Source: Tyzzerella sp. (lineage in GTDB: Bacteria > Bacillota > Clostridia > Lachnospirales > Anaerotignaceae). From it: a DNA stretch of 64,000 bases. The notes below the pieces were generated by a model. It ran no database searches. It worked only from the letters and a program-made list of their open reading frames with translations, and had not been told where the DNA came from. A program made the translations under genes and the position numbers. Below, in pieces: positions 26,130-34,819 of this stretch; within the stretch, counting starts at the first letter, position 1, and the number at the start of each line of letters is the position of its first letter. Location: the NCBI GenBank assembly GCA_019415525.1, contig DXZA01000057.1:124001-188000 (forward strand), written 5' to 3'.

Positions 26130-27344
26130 ATGAATAAAGTTTATATAATAGGAATGGGAACAGGTGATGAAAGTCTTCTCACTTTTAAAGCTATACAGAA
26201 AATAGAAGAATGCGATGTTATAATAGGTGGAAAACGTCATATAGAAGCCTTCAAAGATAAAGAAAAAATAGAAATTAAAAATAACCTTTCTGATATTGTA
26301 AAATACATAAATGAAAATAAAGATAGTAAAAAAATTGCAGTTCTCGCAAGTGGAGATGCTTTTATGTATGGCATAGGTTCATATATTGTAAAAAATGTAA
26401 AAGATATAGAGTTTGAAAATATAAGCGGTATTTCGTCAATACAATATATGGCAGGTAAATGTGGTATACCTTGGCAAGATATATATATTGGAAGTGTTCA
26501 TGGAAGAAATGAAAATTTCTGTGGTATTGTTTCTAATAATAAAAAAACAGCATTACTTACAGCAACAAATACTTCTGATGTTATAAAAGAACTTTATGAA
26601 AAAGGTTTTGATGATTTATATATTTATGTTGGAGAAAATCTTTCTTATGAAGATGAAAAAATAACAGAAGGTGCTCTTTCAGATTTAATTGAAAAACAGT
26701 TTTCAGAACTTTCAGTAATGATTATAATTAATAATTCAAAAAAAATATATGATTATACATCAGCAGGAATACCAGATGAAATGTTTGAAAGAGGAAAAGT
26801 TCCTATGACAAAAGAAGAAGTTAGGGCTGTATCAATTTCAAAATTAAAATTAAAATATGATAGTGTTGTTTTTGATATAGGTTCAGGAACTGGTTCTGTT
26901 ACTGTTGAATGTGGACTTAATGCAAAATTTGGAATGGTTTATGGATTTGAAAAAAATACAGAAGCGATTGAACTTACAAAATTAAACCTTAAAAAATTTG
27001 GAGTACATAATTCATATGTGTTGGAGGGAGATGCTCTTACAAATATAAAAAATATTGATATAATTCCAACAAGAGTGTTTATTGGTGGTACAGGCGGAGA
27101 TATGTACGAAATATTAGATGTACTTTATAAAAAATGTGAAAATTTAAAAGTTGTAATAAATTGTATTGCAATAGAAAGTGTTTATGAAGCTATTAAAGGA
27201 CTTGAAAAATCAGGTTATGAAAATATTGAATGTGTTTCTGTATCTGTATCAAGAAATAAAAAAGCAGGAAGTAAAAATATGATGATAGCACAGAATAATG
27301 TATATATTATAAGTGGCGAGAAGGGAGATATAAGTGAAAGGTAA
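26130..27344 (+). CDS. cbiET: Fused precorrin-6Y methyltransferase/decarboxylase CbiE-CbiT
   Basis: One 404-residue polypeptide carries both activities that methylate C-5 and C-15 and decarboxylate the acetate side chain at C-12. The N-terminal half (about residues 1-200) is a tetrapyrrole methylase (YIIGMGTGDESLLT, VLASGDAFMYGIG); the C-terminal half (about 215-404) is the Rossmann SAM-binding CbiT with FDIGSGTGSVTVECG and VFIGGTGGDMYEIL. It corresponds to CobL of the aerobic pathway. The gene follows cbiD by 3 bases. Its stop overlaps the start of cbiL. Confidence 0.93.
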   Translation: MNKVYIIGMGTGDESLLTFKAIQKIEECDVIIGGKRHIEAFKDKEKIEIKNNLSDIVKYINENKDSKKIAVLASGDAFMYGIGSYIVKNVKDIEFENISGISSIQYMAGKCGIPWQDIYIGSVHGRNENFCGIVSNNKKTALLTATNTSDVIKELYEKGFDDLYIYVGENLSYEDEKITEGALSDLIEKQFSELSVMIIINNSKKIYDYTSAGIPDEMFERGKVPMTKEEVRAVSISKLKLKYDSVVFDIGSGTGSVTVECGLNAKFGMVYGFEKNTEAIELTKLNLKKFGVHNSYVLEGDALTNIKNIDIIPTRVFIGGTGGDMYEILDVLYKKCENLKVVINCIAIESVYEAIKGLEKSGYENIECVSVSVSRNKKAGSKNMMIAQNNVYIISGEKGDISER

Positions 27345-28026
27345 ATTTTTTGGAGTTGGAGTTGGTCCTGGTGACCCAGAACTTATAACAGTTAAAGCAA
27401 TAAATGTACTTAAAAATTGTGATTGTGTTGTTGTACCAAAAGCAGAAGGTCGTGATAGCACAGTTTTTAAAATAGCAAAAGAATACATAAAAAGTGATTG
27501 TGAAATATGTGAAGTAGCTTTTTCTATGGTTAAAGATAGTGAAAAAAGAAAACAAAGTAGAGAAGAAGCAGCAAAAACAATAGCAGAAATACTTGATAAA
27601 GATAAAAAAGTTGCTTTTATAACACTTGGAGATATTTCTGTATATAGTACTTGTATGTATGTATATAAAATACTTGTTGAAAAAGGTTATGAATGTGAAC
27701 TTATAGCTGGTGTCCCTTCATTTTGTGCAGTTGCTTCAAAAGTAGGAGAAAGTCTTGGAGAAGATGGAGAAAGTTTTGGTATAGTTCCTTCTGCTCTTGG
27801 AACAGATAAACTTTCAAAAGCTGTTAAAGATTTTGATACAGTTGTTATTATGAAGTCAGCAAAAAAAATTGAATATGTAAAAGAAATTCTTAAAGAAGAA
27901 GGATTTAATAATATAAAAGGTGTTATGAATTGTGGTCTTGAAAATGAGCGTGTTTTTATGAACTTTGATGAAATAGAAGGTGACCTTGGATATTTTACAA
28001 CACTTATAGCAAAAAGAGGTGAATAA
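27334..28026 (+). CDS. cbiL: Cobalt-factor II / precorrin-2 C20-methyltransferase
   Basis: CbiL puts the C-20 methyl on the tetrapyrrole. The 230-residue protein has the tetrapyrrole methylase signature GVGVGPGDPELITVKAI, VVPKAEGRDSTVF typical for CbiL, and TLGDISVYST. It starts at a GTG overlapping cbiET by 11 bases with AAGGGAG upstream. Confidence 0.93.
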   Translation: MKGKFFGVGVGPGDPELITVKAINVLKNCDCVVVPKAEGRDSTVFKIAKEYIKSDCEICEVAFSMVKDSEKRKQSREEAAKTIAEILDKDKKVAFITLGDISVYSTCMYVYKILVEKGYECELIAGVPSFCAVASKVGESLGEDGESFGIVPSALGTDKLSKAVKDFDTVVIMKSAKKIEYVKEILKEEGFNNIKGVMNCGLENERVFMNFDEIEGDLGYFTTLIAKRGE

Positions 28027-28029
28027 TAA

Positions 28030-28773
28030 ATGGTTTATATAGTTGGTGCAGGCTCAGGAGATGTAGAACTTATAACTGTAAAAGGACTTAAAAGAGTTAA
28101 AGAGGCAGATATAATTATATATGCAGGTTCTCTTGTTAATCCTGAAATTTTAAAAGAAGCAAAAGAAAATTGTGAAATACATAATAGTGCATATATGAAC
28201 CTTGAAGAAGTAATTGATGTTATTAAAAAAGGTCATAATGAAGGTAAAAATATAGTTAGATTACATACAGGCGACCCTTCAATATATGGTGCAATACGTG
28301 AACAAATGGATATTTTAAGAGAAAATAATATTCCTTTTGAAAATATACCAGGGGTAAGTTCATTTTGTGGTGCTGCCGCTGCCCTTCAAGCAGAATATAC
28401 ACTTCCGGCAGTTTCTCAAACTGTAATACTTACAAGAATGGAAGGAAGAACTGCTGTACCTGAAAAAGAAAGTATTGAGAGCCTTTCAAAACATAATGCT
28501 ACAATGATTATATTTTTAAGTGTGGGAATGATAGATGAGCTTGTAAAAAGACTTATGGAAGGATATTCAGAAAATACACCGGCAGCAGTTGTGTATAAAG
28601 CAACTTGGAAAGATGAAAAAATTGTGAGAGGGACACTTTCTGATATAGCTTTCAAAACAAAGGAAGCAGGTATAAACAAAACTGCTCTTGTTATAGTTGG
28701 TAACTGTCTTGGTGATGATTATGAGCTTTCAAAATTGTATGATAAAAACTTTAAAACAGAATTTAGAAAGTAA
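28030..28773 (+). CDS. cbiF: Cobalt-precorrin-4 C11-methyltransferase
   Basis: CbiF methylates C-11. The 247-residue protein opens with VYIVGAGSGDVELITVKG and has IIYAGSLVNPEIL, RLHTGDPSIYGAI and GVSSFCGAAAALQAEYTLP, which fit precorrin-4 methylases (CobM). It is 3 bases after cbiL. SUMT-like sequences lack the YAGSLVN segment, so the CbiF call is firm. Confidence 0.93.
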   Translation: MVYIVGAGSGDVELITVKGLKRVKEADIIIYAGSLVNPEILKEAKENCEIHNSAYMNLEEVIDVIKKGHNEGKNIVRLHTGDPSIYGAIREQMDILRENNIPFENIPGVSSFCGAAAALQAEYTLPAVSQTVILTRMEGRTAVPEKESIESLSKHNATMIIFLSVGMIDELVKRLMEGYSENTPAAVVYKATWKDEKIVRGTLSDIAFKTKEAGINKTALVIVGNCLGDDYELSKLYDKNFKTEFRK

Positions 28774-28774
28774 T

Positions 28775-29746
28775 ATGAAAACAGCGGTTTTTTATATTAC
28801 AGAACAAGGGAAAAAAACAGCATTTAAAATTTATGAAAATATTAATTGTGATGTTTTTGATAAATATGAACTTAAAAATATAGATAAATATTTTTATGAA
28901 TATGACAATATTGTTTTTATAATGGCGACAGGGATAGTTGTAAGAAAAATTGCAAATCTTATAAAGAGTAAAAAAACAGACCCTGCCGTTATTGTATGTG
29001 ATGAAAAAGGTAATTTTGCAATAAGTTTACTTTCCGGTCATATAGGTGGTGCAAATGAATTTGCAAAAAAAATAGCTGATATAATGGGGGCTATACCTGT
29101 TATTACAACATCAACAGATGTAAATGATAAAATCGCTTTTGATATATTTGCAAAGAAAAATGAACTTGTTATTAAAAATATTGAAAATATGAAATATGTT
29201 AGTGGTGATATTGTAAATAATATTAATGTTGGATTATTTTCAGATATTGAATTAAAGGGTGAAATTCCAAGCTATATATTAAAAAATATAAAGTGTAATA
29301 GCAATGTTTTTATTACACCATATAAAAAAGATATATCAAATAGAGATGTTATACTTGTACCTAAAAAATATATCATTGGAATAGGCTGTAAAAAAAATAC
29401 ACTATTTGAAAATATAAAAGAGGCTGTTTATGACTTTTTAGGAAATATTGATATTTTATCTATAAAAGCTTTTGTTTCAATAGACCTTAAAAATAATGAA
29501 AAAGGTATAGTTGATTTTTGTAGATTATCAGATATAGATTTTATAACATATACAGCAGAGGAGCTTTTAAATGTAAAAGGTAATTTTACAGAGTCAGAGT
29601 TTGTAAAGAAAACAACAGGGGTTTCAAATGTATGTGAAAGAAGTATAAAATGTTATGATAAAAATGCTGATATTATTATAAATAAAACTGTGTATAAAGG
29701 TATTACACTTGCTTTGGGAGAAATAAAGACATATTGTGAGTTTTAA
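28775..29746 (+). CDS. cbiG: Cobalt-precorrin-5A hydrolase
   Basis: CbiG opens the delta-lactone of cobalt-precorrin-5A, releasing acetaldehyde. The 323-residue product has the N-terminal FIMATGIVVRKIA, DPAVIVCDEKGNFAISLLSGHIGGANEFA and ITTSTDVNDKIAFD, and the C-terminal GIGCKKNT... region with a final CERS segment. The ATG at 28775 sits one base after the cbiF stop, without a clear site of its own, so coupling is likely. The downstream gene is sfsA, not cbiH or cbiJ, so these two steps are not encoded here. Confidence 0.93.
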   Translation: MKTAVFYITEQGKKTAFKIYENINCDVFDKYELKNIDKYFYEYDNIVFIMATGIVVRKIANLIKSKKTDPAVIVCDEKGNFAISLLSGHIGGANEFAKKIADIMGAIPVITTSTDVNDKIAFDIFAKKNELVIKNIENMKYVSGDIVNNINVGLFSDIELKGEIPSYILKNIKCNSNVFITPYKKDISNRDVILVPKKYIIGIGCKKNTLFENIKEAVYDFLGNIDILSIKAFVSIDLKNNEKGIVDFCRLSDIDFITYTAEELLNVKGNFTESEFVKKTTGVSNVCERSIKCYDKNADIIINKTVYKGITLALGEIKTYCEF

Positions 29747-29757
29747 AAGGAGTAATA

Positions 29758-30450
29758 ATGGAATACAAAAATATTGTAAAAGGAATATTTAAAAATCGTC
29801 CAAATAGATTTATTGCAAATGTTATTATAAATGGTAAAGAAGAAACAGTACATGTTAAAAACACAGGAAGGTGTAAAGAACTTCTTATCGATGGGGTTAC
29901 TGTTATACTTGAAGAAAGCAATAATACTAACAGAAAAACAAGATATTCACTTATATCCGTATATAAAGGAGAAAAACTTATAAATATGGATTCCCAAGCT
30001 CCAAATTCAGTTTTTGCAGAAGCTATTGTTGATGGCAAAATAGAAGAAATAGGTTCTGTTGATTTTCTAAAGAGAGAAGTAAAATATAATAATTCAAGAT
30101 TTGATATATATTATGAAAAGAATAATAAAAAAGGTTTTATTGAAGTTAAAGGAGTAACTCTTGAAGAAAATGGAGTTGTAATGTTTCCAGATGCACCTAC
30201 TGAAAGAGGTACAAAACATATATTGGAACTTATTGAGGCTAAAAAAGAAGGATATGAGGCTGGTATAGCTTTTGTTGTACAGATGAAAGATGTTAAATAT
30301 TTTACACCAAATAAAGAAAGAGATGAAAAGTTTTATGATGCACTTTATAAAGCCTATAAAGAAGGTGTAAATATATATTTGTATGATTGTATAGTTACTG
30401 AAAATTCTATAACATTGGACAAAAAAGTAATTGGTGGTGTTATATTTTAA
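29758..30450 (+). CDS. sfsA: SfsA family DNA/RNA nuclease
   Basis: The 230-residue protein matches SfsA (sugar fermentation stimulation protein), reported to be a nucleic-acid-binding/nuclease protein with a Mg-dependent PD-(D/E)XK-like core. Key stretches: NRPNRFIANV-like start (NRPNRF), HVKNTGRCKELL, FLKREVKYNNSRFDIYYE and IEVKGVTLEENGVVMFPDAPTERG-type core, here 'FIEVKGVTL' and 'MFPDAPTERGTKH'. It is 11 bases after cbiG and has no obvious terminator between, so it is probably in the cobalamin transcript. Confidence 0.9.
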   Translation: MEYKNIVKGIFKNRPNRFIANVIINGKEETVHVKNTGRCKELLIDGVTVILEESNNTNRKTRYSLISVYKGEKLINMDSQAPNSVFAEAIVDGKIEEIGSVDFLKREVKYNNSRFDIYYEKNNKKGFIEVKGVTLEENGVVMFPDAPTERGTKHILELIEAKKEGYEAGIAFVVQMKDVKYFTPNKERDEKFYDALYKAYKEGVNIYLYDCIVTENSITLDKKVIGGVIF

Positions 30451-30457
30451 TTATACT

Positions 30458-30487
30458 TTAAATATATTATAACAATAATATATTTAA
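30458..30487 (+). repeat. 12-bp inverted repeat abutting the ribosome-binding site of the carboxypeptidase gene
   Basis: TTAAATATATTA (30458-30469), 6-base loop, TAATATATTTAA (30476-30487), directly followed by the GGGG of the next gene's ribosome-binding site. It could be a weak terminator after sfsA, an operator or a translation-affecting hairpin. Confidence 0.6.
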
Positions 30488-30499
30488 GGGGTTTTTGAT

Positions 30500-31672
30500 T
30501 TGAGTAGTATATTTAAAAGAATAATAACCTGTGTTATTACAACTGTTTTAATTATTACAAGTATTATACCTATTTATGCAGAAGAAGAAAGTGCAGATAT
30601 GGGACTTGTATCAAAAAGTTATGTTCTTATGGAAGAAACAACAGGTGAAGTACTTCTTGAAAATAATGGACATGAAAAACTTCCACCTGCTAGTGTTACA
30701 AAGGTAATGACATTACTTTTAATATTTGAAGCATTGGAAAGTGGAAAAATTAAATATGATGATACAGTAACAGTAAGTGCTCATGCTGCAAGTATGGGAG
30801 GAAGTCAAGTTTTTCTTGAAGAGGGTGAAACTCAAACTGTAAAAGATATGATTAAATGTATATCAATAGCATCTGCAAATGATGCTTCTGTTGCTATGGC
30901 AGAGTTTATTGGAGGAAGTGAAGAAGGCTTTGTAAAAATGATGAATGAAAGAGCAAAGGAATTAGGTATGAATGATACTAATTTTATAAATGCCTGTGGA
31001 CTTGATGCAGATGGCCATGTAACATCAGCCTATGACATAGCTTTAATGTCACAACAACTTATAAGTAATCACCCTGAAATAAAAGAGTATACAACAACTT
31101 GGCAAGATACAATAGTACATAAAACTAAAAAAGGTGAAACAGAGTTTGGTCTTACAAATACAAATAAGCTTATAAAACAATATGATAAGGCAACAGGACT
31201 TAAAACAGGTAGTACAGGTAACGCTTTATATTGTCTTTCAGGTACTGCTGAAAATGAAAATATAAAACTTATAGCAGTTGTAATGGCTGCCCCTGACCCA
31301 ACAACAAGATTTAATGAAGTTGTTAAACTTTTTGAATATGGTTTTGCTAATTACAGTATTGAAAATGTAGGTAAAAAAGGTGATGTTGTTGCTGAAATTC
31401 CTATATATAAAGGTAGTGAAAGCACAGTTACAGGAAAAACTTCAGAAGATATAAATGTACTTGTTAAAAAGGGAAATGAGTCACAAATAGAAACAAAAAC
31501 AGAAATATTACCATCACTTATAGCACCTGTTAATGAAGGAGACAAAATAGGTGAGGTTATATATATGTCTGATGGTGTTGAAAAGGCAAGATGTGATATA
31601 TTGGCAGCAAATTCTGTTGATAAAATAAATATAGGTCAAATGATGAAGAGATTACTATCATTATGGTGTTAA
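30500..31672 (+). CDS. Serine-type D-Ala-D-Ala carboxypeptidase (DacA/DacF type)
   Basis: A 390-residue low-molecular-weight penicillin-binding protein that removes the terminal D-Ala from peptidoglycan stem peptides outside the membrane. It has an N-terminal signal sequence (residues 1-30, ending near YAEEES), the SxxK motif as PPASVTKVMT, SxN as SANDAS, and KTG as LKTGSTG, then a C-terminal beta-domain (ENVGKKGDVVAEIPI) and a possible amphipathic end. TTG is the start, 9 bases after AAGGGG. A second paralogue is at 33028-34209, and spoIVB lies between them. Confidence 0.92.
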   Translation: MSSIFKRIITCVITTVLIITSIIPIYAEEESADMGLVSKSYVLMEETTGEVLLENNGHEKLPPASVTKVMTLLLIFEALESGKIKYDDTVTVSAHAASMGGSQVFLEEGETQTVKDMIKCISIASANDASVAMAEFIGGSEEGFVKMMNERAKELGMNDTNFINACGLDADGHVTSAYDIALMSQQLISNHPEIKEYTTTWQDTIVHKTKKGETEFGLTNTNKLIKQYDKATGLKTGSTGNALYCLSGTAENENIKLIAVVMAAPDPTTRFNEVVKLFEYGFANYSIENVGKKGDVVAEIPIYKGSESTVTGKTSEDINVLVKKGNESQIETKTEILPSLIAPVNEGDKIGEVIYMSDGVEKARCDILAANSVDKINIGQMMKRLLSLWC

Positions 31673-31673
31673 T

Positions 31674-31707
31674 AAAAAAAGTGTGAAGATATCTTCACAC
31701 TTTTTTT
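31674..31707. terminator. Bidirectional terminator, perfect 34-base palindrome
   Basis: Seven A, GTGTGAAGAT, ATCTTCACAC, seven T: the whole 34 bases are self-complementary. It ends transcription of the carboxypeptidase (+) and of spoIVB (-), whose stop codon it reaches. Confidence 0.92.
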
Positions 31708-32953
31708 AAAGCATATTTTCAATAAATATTCCATAGCCTTTTGTAGGGGCGTTTACAAATACATGTGTAACAGCACCAATTATATGATTATCTTGTATAA
31801 TAGGACTTCCACTCATTCCTTGTACAATACCACCTGTTTCTTTTAAAAGGTTTTCATCTGTAATTTTTATAATCATACATTTAGAAGGGTTGGAAGGGGT
31901 TGTATCAATATTTTCTATTGATATTTCATATTTTTCAACTTTATTTCCAGAAATATTAGAAAGTATATATGCTTTTCCTTGTTTTATATTTTCTTTTGTT
32001 GCTATTGGCAATGGTTCTTGTTCTGCAAAATCTACATTTTCACTATATATTTTGCCGTATAAACCACACTCTGTATTTTGGTATATTTCACCTATTATTT
32101 TATTATCATCTGTTTCGCCAGTAAGTTCTCCAGGGATACCTTTTTCACCTTTTTTAATACCTGAGATAGTAGTTTCTGTTATTTTACCATCTTTTATTGA
32201 AAGAAGACTATTTGTATCAATATCATAAACTCCATGACCTAAAGCACCAAAACCTTGTGTTTGTGGATTATAGTATGTTAGAGTTCCAATACCTTGTGTA
32301 CAATCTCTTACCCAAGCACCTATTTTTTGTTTGCCATCTTCTGTGGATAAAACAGGAGTAAGAGTTTCTTGTAATTTTTCTCCATTTCTTACTATACTAA
32401 TATCAAGAGCACCTGTTGAATTTTCTACAATTTCTATAAGTTCCTCTTTTTCAGATATTTTTTGTCCATTTATATGTGTTATTAAATCACCTGTTTTCAA
32501 TACTCCTTTTGAAGGTTGGCAAACCTCATTTGTATCTTTATTTACATATCCTGTTCCAAGAACAAGTATACCATCTGTATCAACAGTAACTCCTACAGCT
32601 TTTCCTACAGGAACAAGTTTTATTTCAGGTGAGACATTTACGCTTACACTTTTTACAGGGACACCAAGAACAGACATATCTATTTTAGCTGTTCCAGATT
32701 GTATAGGGTTTATTTCTATTGTACCAAAATCTGCTTCTATATTTTCTGAAACTGTATTTTCAGATATGTTTAGAACATTTACACTTTCTTCATCAATACT
32801 TGCATTTGCAATACCTACAAATAAATTTGTTGTTTGTCCTTCTATAAGTTTTATATTTGATGGAATTGAAAAATATATAAGGGCAAATGATATAATAGCT
32901 GTAATAAGTAATGATAAAGATAGTTTTTTAATAAATTTATTTTTTACTACCAT
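31706..32953 (-). CDS. spoIVB: Stage IV sporulation serine peptidase SpoIVB
   Basis: SpoIVB is secreted by the forespore into the intermembrane space where it triggers SpoIVFB-dependent pro-sigma-K processing. The 415-residue product has an N-terminal membrane anchor (about 12-28), a PDZ domain (ILVLGTGYV... TGDLITHINGQKI, about 127-195), and the SA-clan trypsin-like peptidase core: His240 in GFGALGHGVYD and Ser383 in GMSGSPI. It ends GYGIFIENML as in other SpoIVB proteins. A sigma-G-like promoter is present upstream. In Bacillus spoIVB precedes spo0A; here the nearest spo0A is the divergent copy at 36612 on the other strand, beyond scpA. Confidence 0.95.
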   Translation of the reverse strand: MVVKNKFIKKLSLSLLITAIISFALIYFSIPSNIKLIEGQTTNLFVGIANASIDEESVNVLNISENTVSENIEADFGTIEINPIQSGTAKIDMSVLGVPVKSVSVNVSPEIKLVPVGKAVGVTVDTDGILVLGTGYVNKDTNEVCQPSKGVLKTGDLITHINGQKISEKEELIEIVENSTGALDISIVRNGEKLQETLTPVLSTEDGKQKIGAWVRDCTQGIGTLTYYNPQTQGFGALGHGVYDIDTNSLLSIKDGKITETTISGIKKGEKGIPGELTGETDDNKIIGEIYQNTECGLYGKIYSENVDFAEQEPLPIATKENIKQGKAYILSNISGNKVEKYEISIENIDTTPSNPSKCMIIKITDENLLKETGGIVQGMSGSPIIQDNHIIGAVTHVFVNAPTKGYGIFIENML

Positions 32954-32988
32954 ATATTTTCACTCCATTACATTTTTATTTTCATATA

Positions 32989-33017
32989 TAAGTTGCCCTT
33001 ATAACAAAACCTTATAC
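32989..33017 (-). promoter_or_regulatory. Possible sigma-G promoter of spoIVB
   Basis: On the minus strand GTATA (33017-33013), 17-base spacer, CAACTTA (32995-32989). The usual sigma-G pattern is GnATR, about 18 bases, CATnnTA, so this is one mismatch off in the -10. About 36 bases before the spoIVB ATG. Confidence 0.45.
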
Positions 33018-33027
33018 AGTAAAATAA

Positions 33028-34209
33028 TTAAAGTATTTCAAATTTTTTCAGTATGTTTTCGAAAAGAATATTTCCACTTTCATTCCAAATATTAAATATT
33101 TTTTTTGATGATTCTTTAATATCATTTCTTTGGGCACTTTCTGAGGTTTTTATATTTATTTCACATTCTTTAATATCATTTATATATATTTCAGCTTTTC
33201 CTATAATTGTATTTTCTAAAACTGGTGCTTCCAAAGAGTCAGGAAGAATTATATTTATTTTTATATTTTCTTTTTCTTCTGCTGATAAAGGTAATGTTAA
33301 GGAGTCACACATTTCTGTTGATACAAATTGTTTTTTTGATGTAGTTATAGGTATATTTCCTGTGAAATCACCTTCAACTACTATTTCTGTATCTGAAAAA
33401 TTTTCAAAACCATAGTTTAAAATATTTTTTGTATCAATCCATTTTTGTTCTTTTCCTGTATCTCCCCAACCACTTCCAAGTACAACAGAAATAAGAGTTT
33501 GACCGTTTCTTTGGGCTGCACCAACGAAACAATGACCGGCTTTTCCTGTAAATCCAGTTTTTACACCTATTGCACCTTCATATTCTGTTAAAAGTCTATC
33601 TTTATTTGTTACAGTATGTGTTCTTGTTCCATTTACTGTATAAGATGGTGTTTTTATTATTTGTCTAAACGTATCATTTTTTAATGCATAAGCAGTTAGT
33701 ATTGCCATGTCTTTTGCTGTAGAGTGATGGTCATCAAGGTCAAGTCCATTTGGTGTTTTAAAAACTGTATCTGTACAACCTAAAGACTTTGCTTTTTCTG
33801 TCATCATAATACAAAAGTCTTCAACACTTCCCCCTATAAATTCAGCTATTGCAACAGCAGTGTCATTATATGATGAAAGCATCATAGCATAAAGCATATC
33901 TCTTAATGTATATTCCTCACCTTCAAGTATATGAAGTTTTACTTCCGGTGCAGACTCTGCACGTTTGCTTACAGTAAGTGTTTCATCAAGTTTACCGCTT
34001 TCTATTGCTAATATTGCAGTCATTATTTTTGTTGTGCTTGCCATAGCTAAAGGTTCATTTTCATTTTTACCCCATAATACACGACCTGTTTCAAAATCCA
34101 TAAGTACTGCACCAAGGGCATTTACTTTTGGAGAATTTTCGGCATATATATTAATTTGAAATGAAAATGTTATTATAAAAATAAGTAATAAAGCCATAAA
34201 TTTTTTCAT
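33028..34209 (-). CDS. D-Ala-D-Ala carboxypeptidase, dacB/dacF type
   Basis: A 393-residue penicillin-binding protein, presumably acting on spore cortex or cell-wall peptidoglycan. It has a signal sequence (MKKFMALLLIFIITFSFQINIYAEN), SxxK as MASTTKIMTA, SxN as SSYNDTAV and KTG as VKTGFTGKAGH. Being just downstream of scpA-scpB and next to spoIVB matches dacB/dacF of sporulation clusters (Bacillus: scpA-scpB-ypuI-dacB-spmA-spmB), but spmA/spmB are not here. The ATG at 34209 is chosen (GGAG 7 bases upstream); the frame continues upstream but without a site. It shares its fold with the paralogue at 30500-31672 on the other strand. Confidence 0.9.
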   Translation of the reverse strand: MKKFMALLLIFIITFSFQINIYAENSPKVNALGAVLMDFETGRVLWGKNENEPLAMASTTKIMTAILAIESGKLDETLTVSKRAESAPEVKLHILEGEEYTLRDMLYAMMLSSYNDTAVAIAEFIGGSVEDFCIMMTEKAKSLGCTDTVFKTPNGLDLDDHHSTAKDMAILTAYALKNDTFRQIIKTPSYTVNGTRTHTVTNKDRLLTEYEGAIGVKTGFTGKAGHCFVGAAQRNGQTLISVVLGSGWGDTGKEQKWIDTKNILNYGFENFSDTEIVVEGDFTGNIPITTSKKQFVSTEMCDSLTLPLSAEEKENIKINIILPDSLEAPVLENTIIGKAEIYINDIKECEINIKTSESAQRNDIKESSKKIFNIWNESGNILFENILKKFEIL

Positions 34210-34273
34210 AAAAAAACTCCTATCTTTATGTGATAGAAGTATTTTCTGTAATATTAGTATTAATATGTATTTT

Positions 34274-34819
34274 TTACTTATTTTCAGTATTTTCCAATGA
34301 TATTTTTTCATCAAGAGGTGGTAGTTCTTTTACTGATGTAAAACCGAAATATCTAAGGAATTCTTTTGTTGTACCAAAAAGAATTGGCTTCCCTGGTGTA
34401 TCAAGACGGCCTTTTTCACATACTAATTTTTTTTCAACAAGCTTATTTACAGCATGCTCTGAGTTTACACCTCGTATTTCTTCAATTTGTGATTTAGTTA
34501 TAGGTTGTTTATATGCTATTATTGCAAGAGTTTCAAGTAATGCTTGTGTAAGTCCTTGTTTTTGTGGTGATTTATACATATGTCGTATATAATCAAAGCA
34601 TTGTGGAGATGTACACATTTGATATGAATTTTCATATTCCACAATCTGTAATCCTCTTTTTTCAGAAGCATATTTATCTGATAAAGAACGGACAATAGCT
34701 TTTGTTGTAGCCTTATCCATATCTATTGTTTGAGCAAGTAAAGATATTGGAACAGCTTCTCCTGATATAAAAAGTAGAGATTCTATTACTGCTTCAAGTT
34801 CATTAAGTTTCAATTTCAA
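34274..34819 (-). CDS. scpB: Segregation and condensation protein B
   Basis: ScpB is the winged-helix partner of ScpA and SMC in the chromosome condensin. The 181-residue product is made of two winged-helix domains: LNELEAVIESLLFISGEAVPISLLA, then TQALLETLAIIAYKQPITKSQIEEIRGVNSEHA, a near-invariant family stretch. Its start overlaps the scpA stop by four bases (ATGA), so translation is coupled. Confidence 0.96.
   Translation of the reverse strand: MKLKLNELEAVIESLLFISGEAVPISLLAQTIDMDKATTKAIVRSLSDKYASEKRGLQIVEYENSYQMCTSPQCFDYIRHMYKSPQKQGLTQALLETLAIIAYKQPITKSQIEEIRGVNSEHAVNKLVEKKLVCEKGRLDTPGKPILFGTTKEFLRYFGFTSVKELPPLDEKISLENTENK

Noticed and set aside
31890..33095. Long plus-strand frames across spoIVB
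   Set aside because: They are antisense shadows of spoIVB and a neighbouring gene with Ser/Phe-rich, low-quality translations and no start signals.
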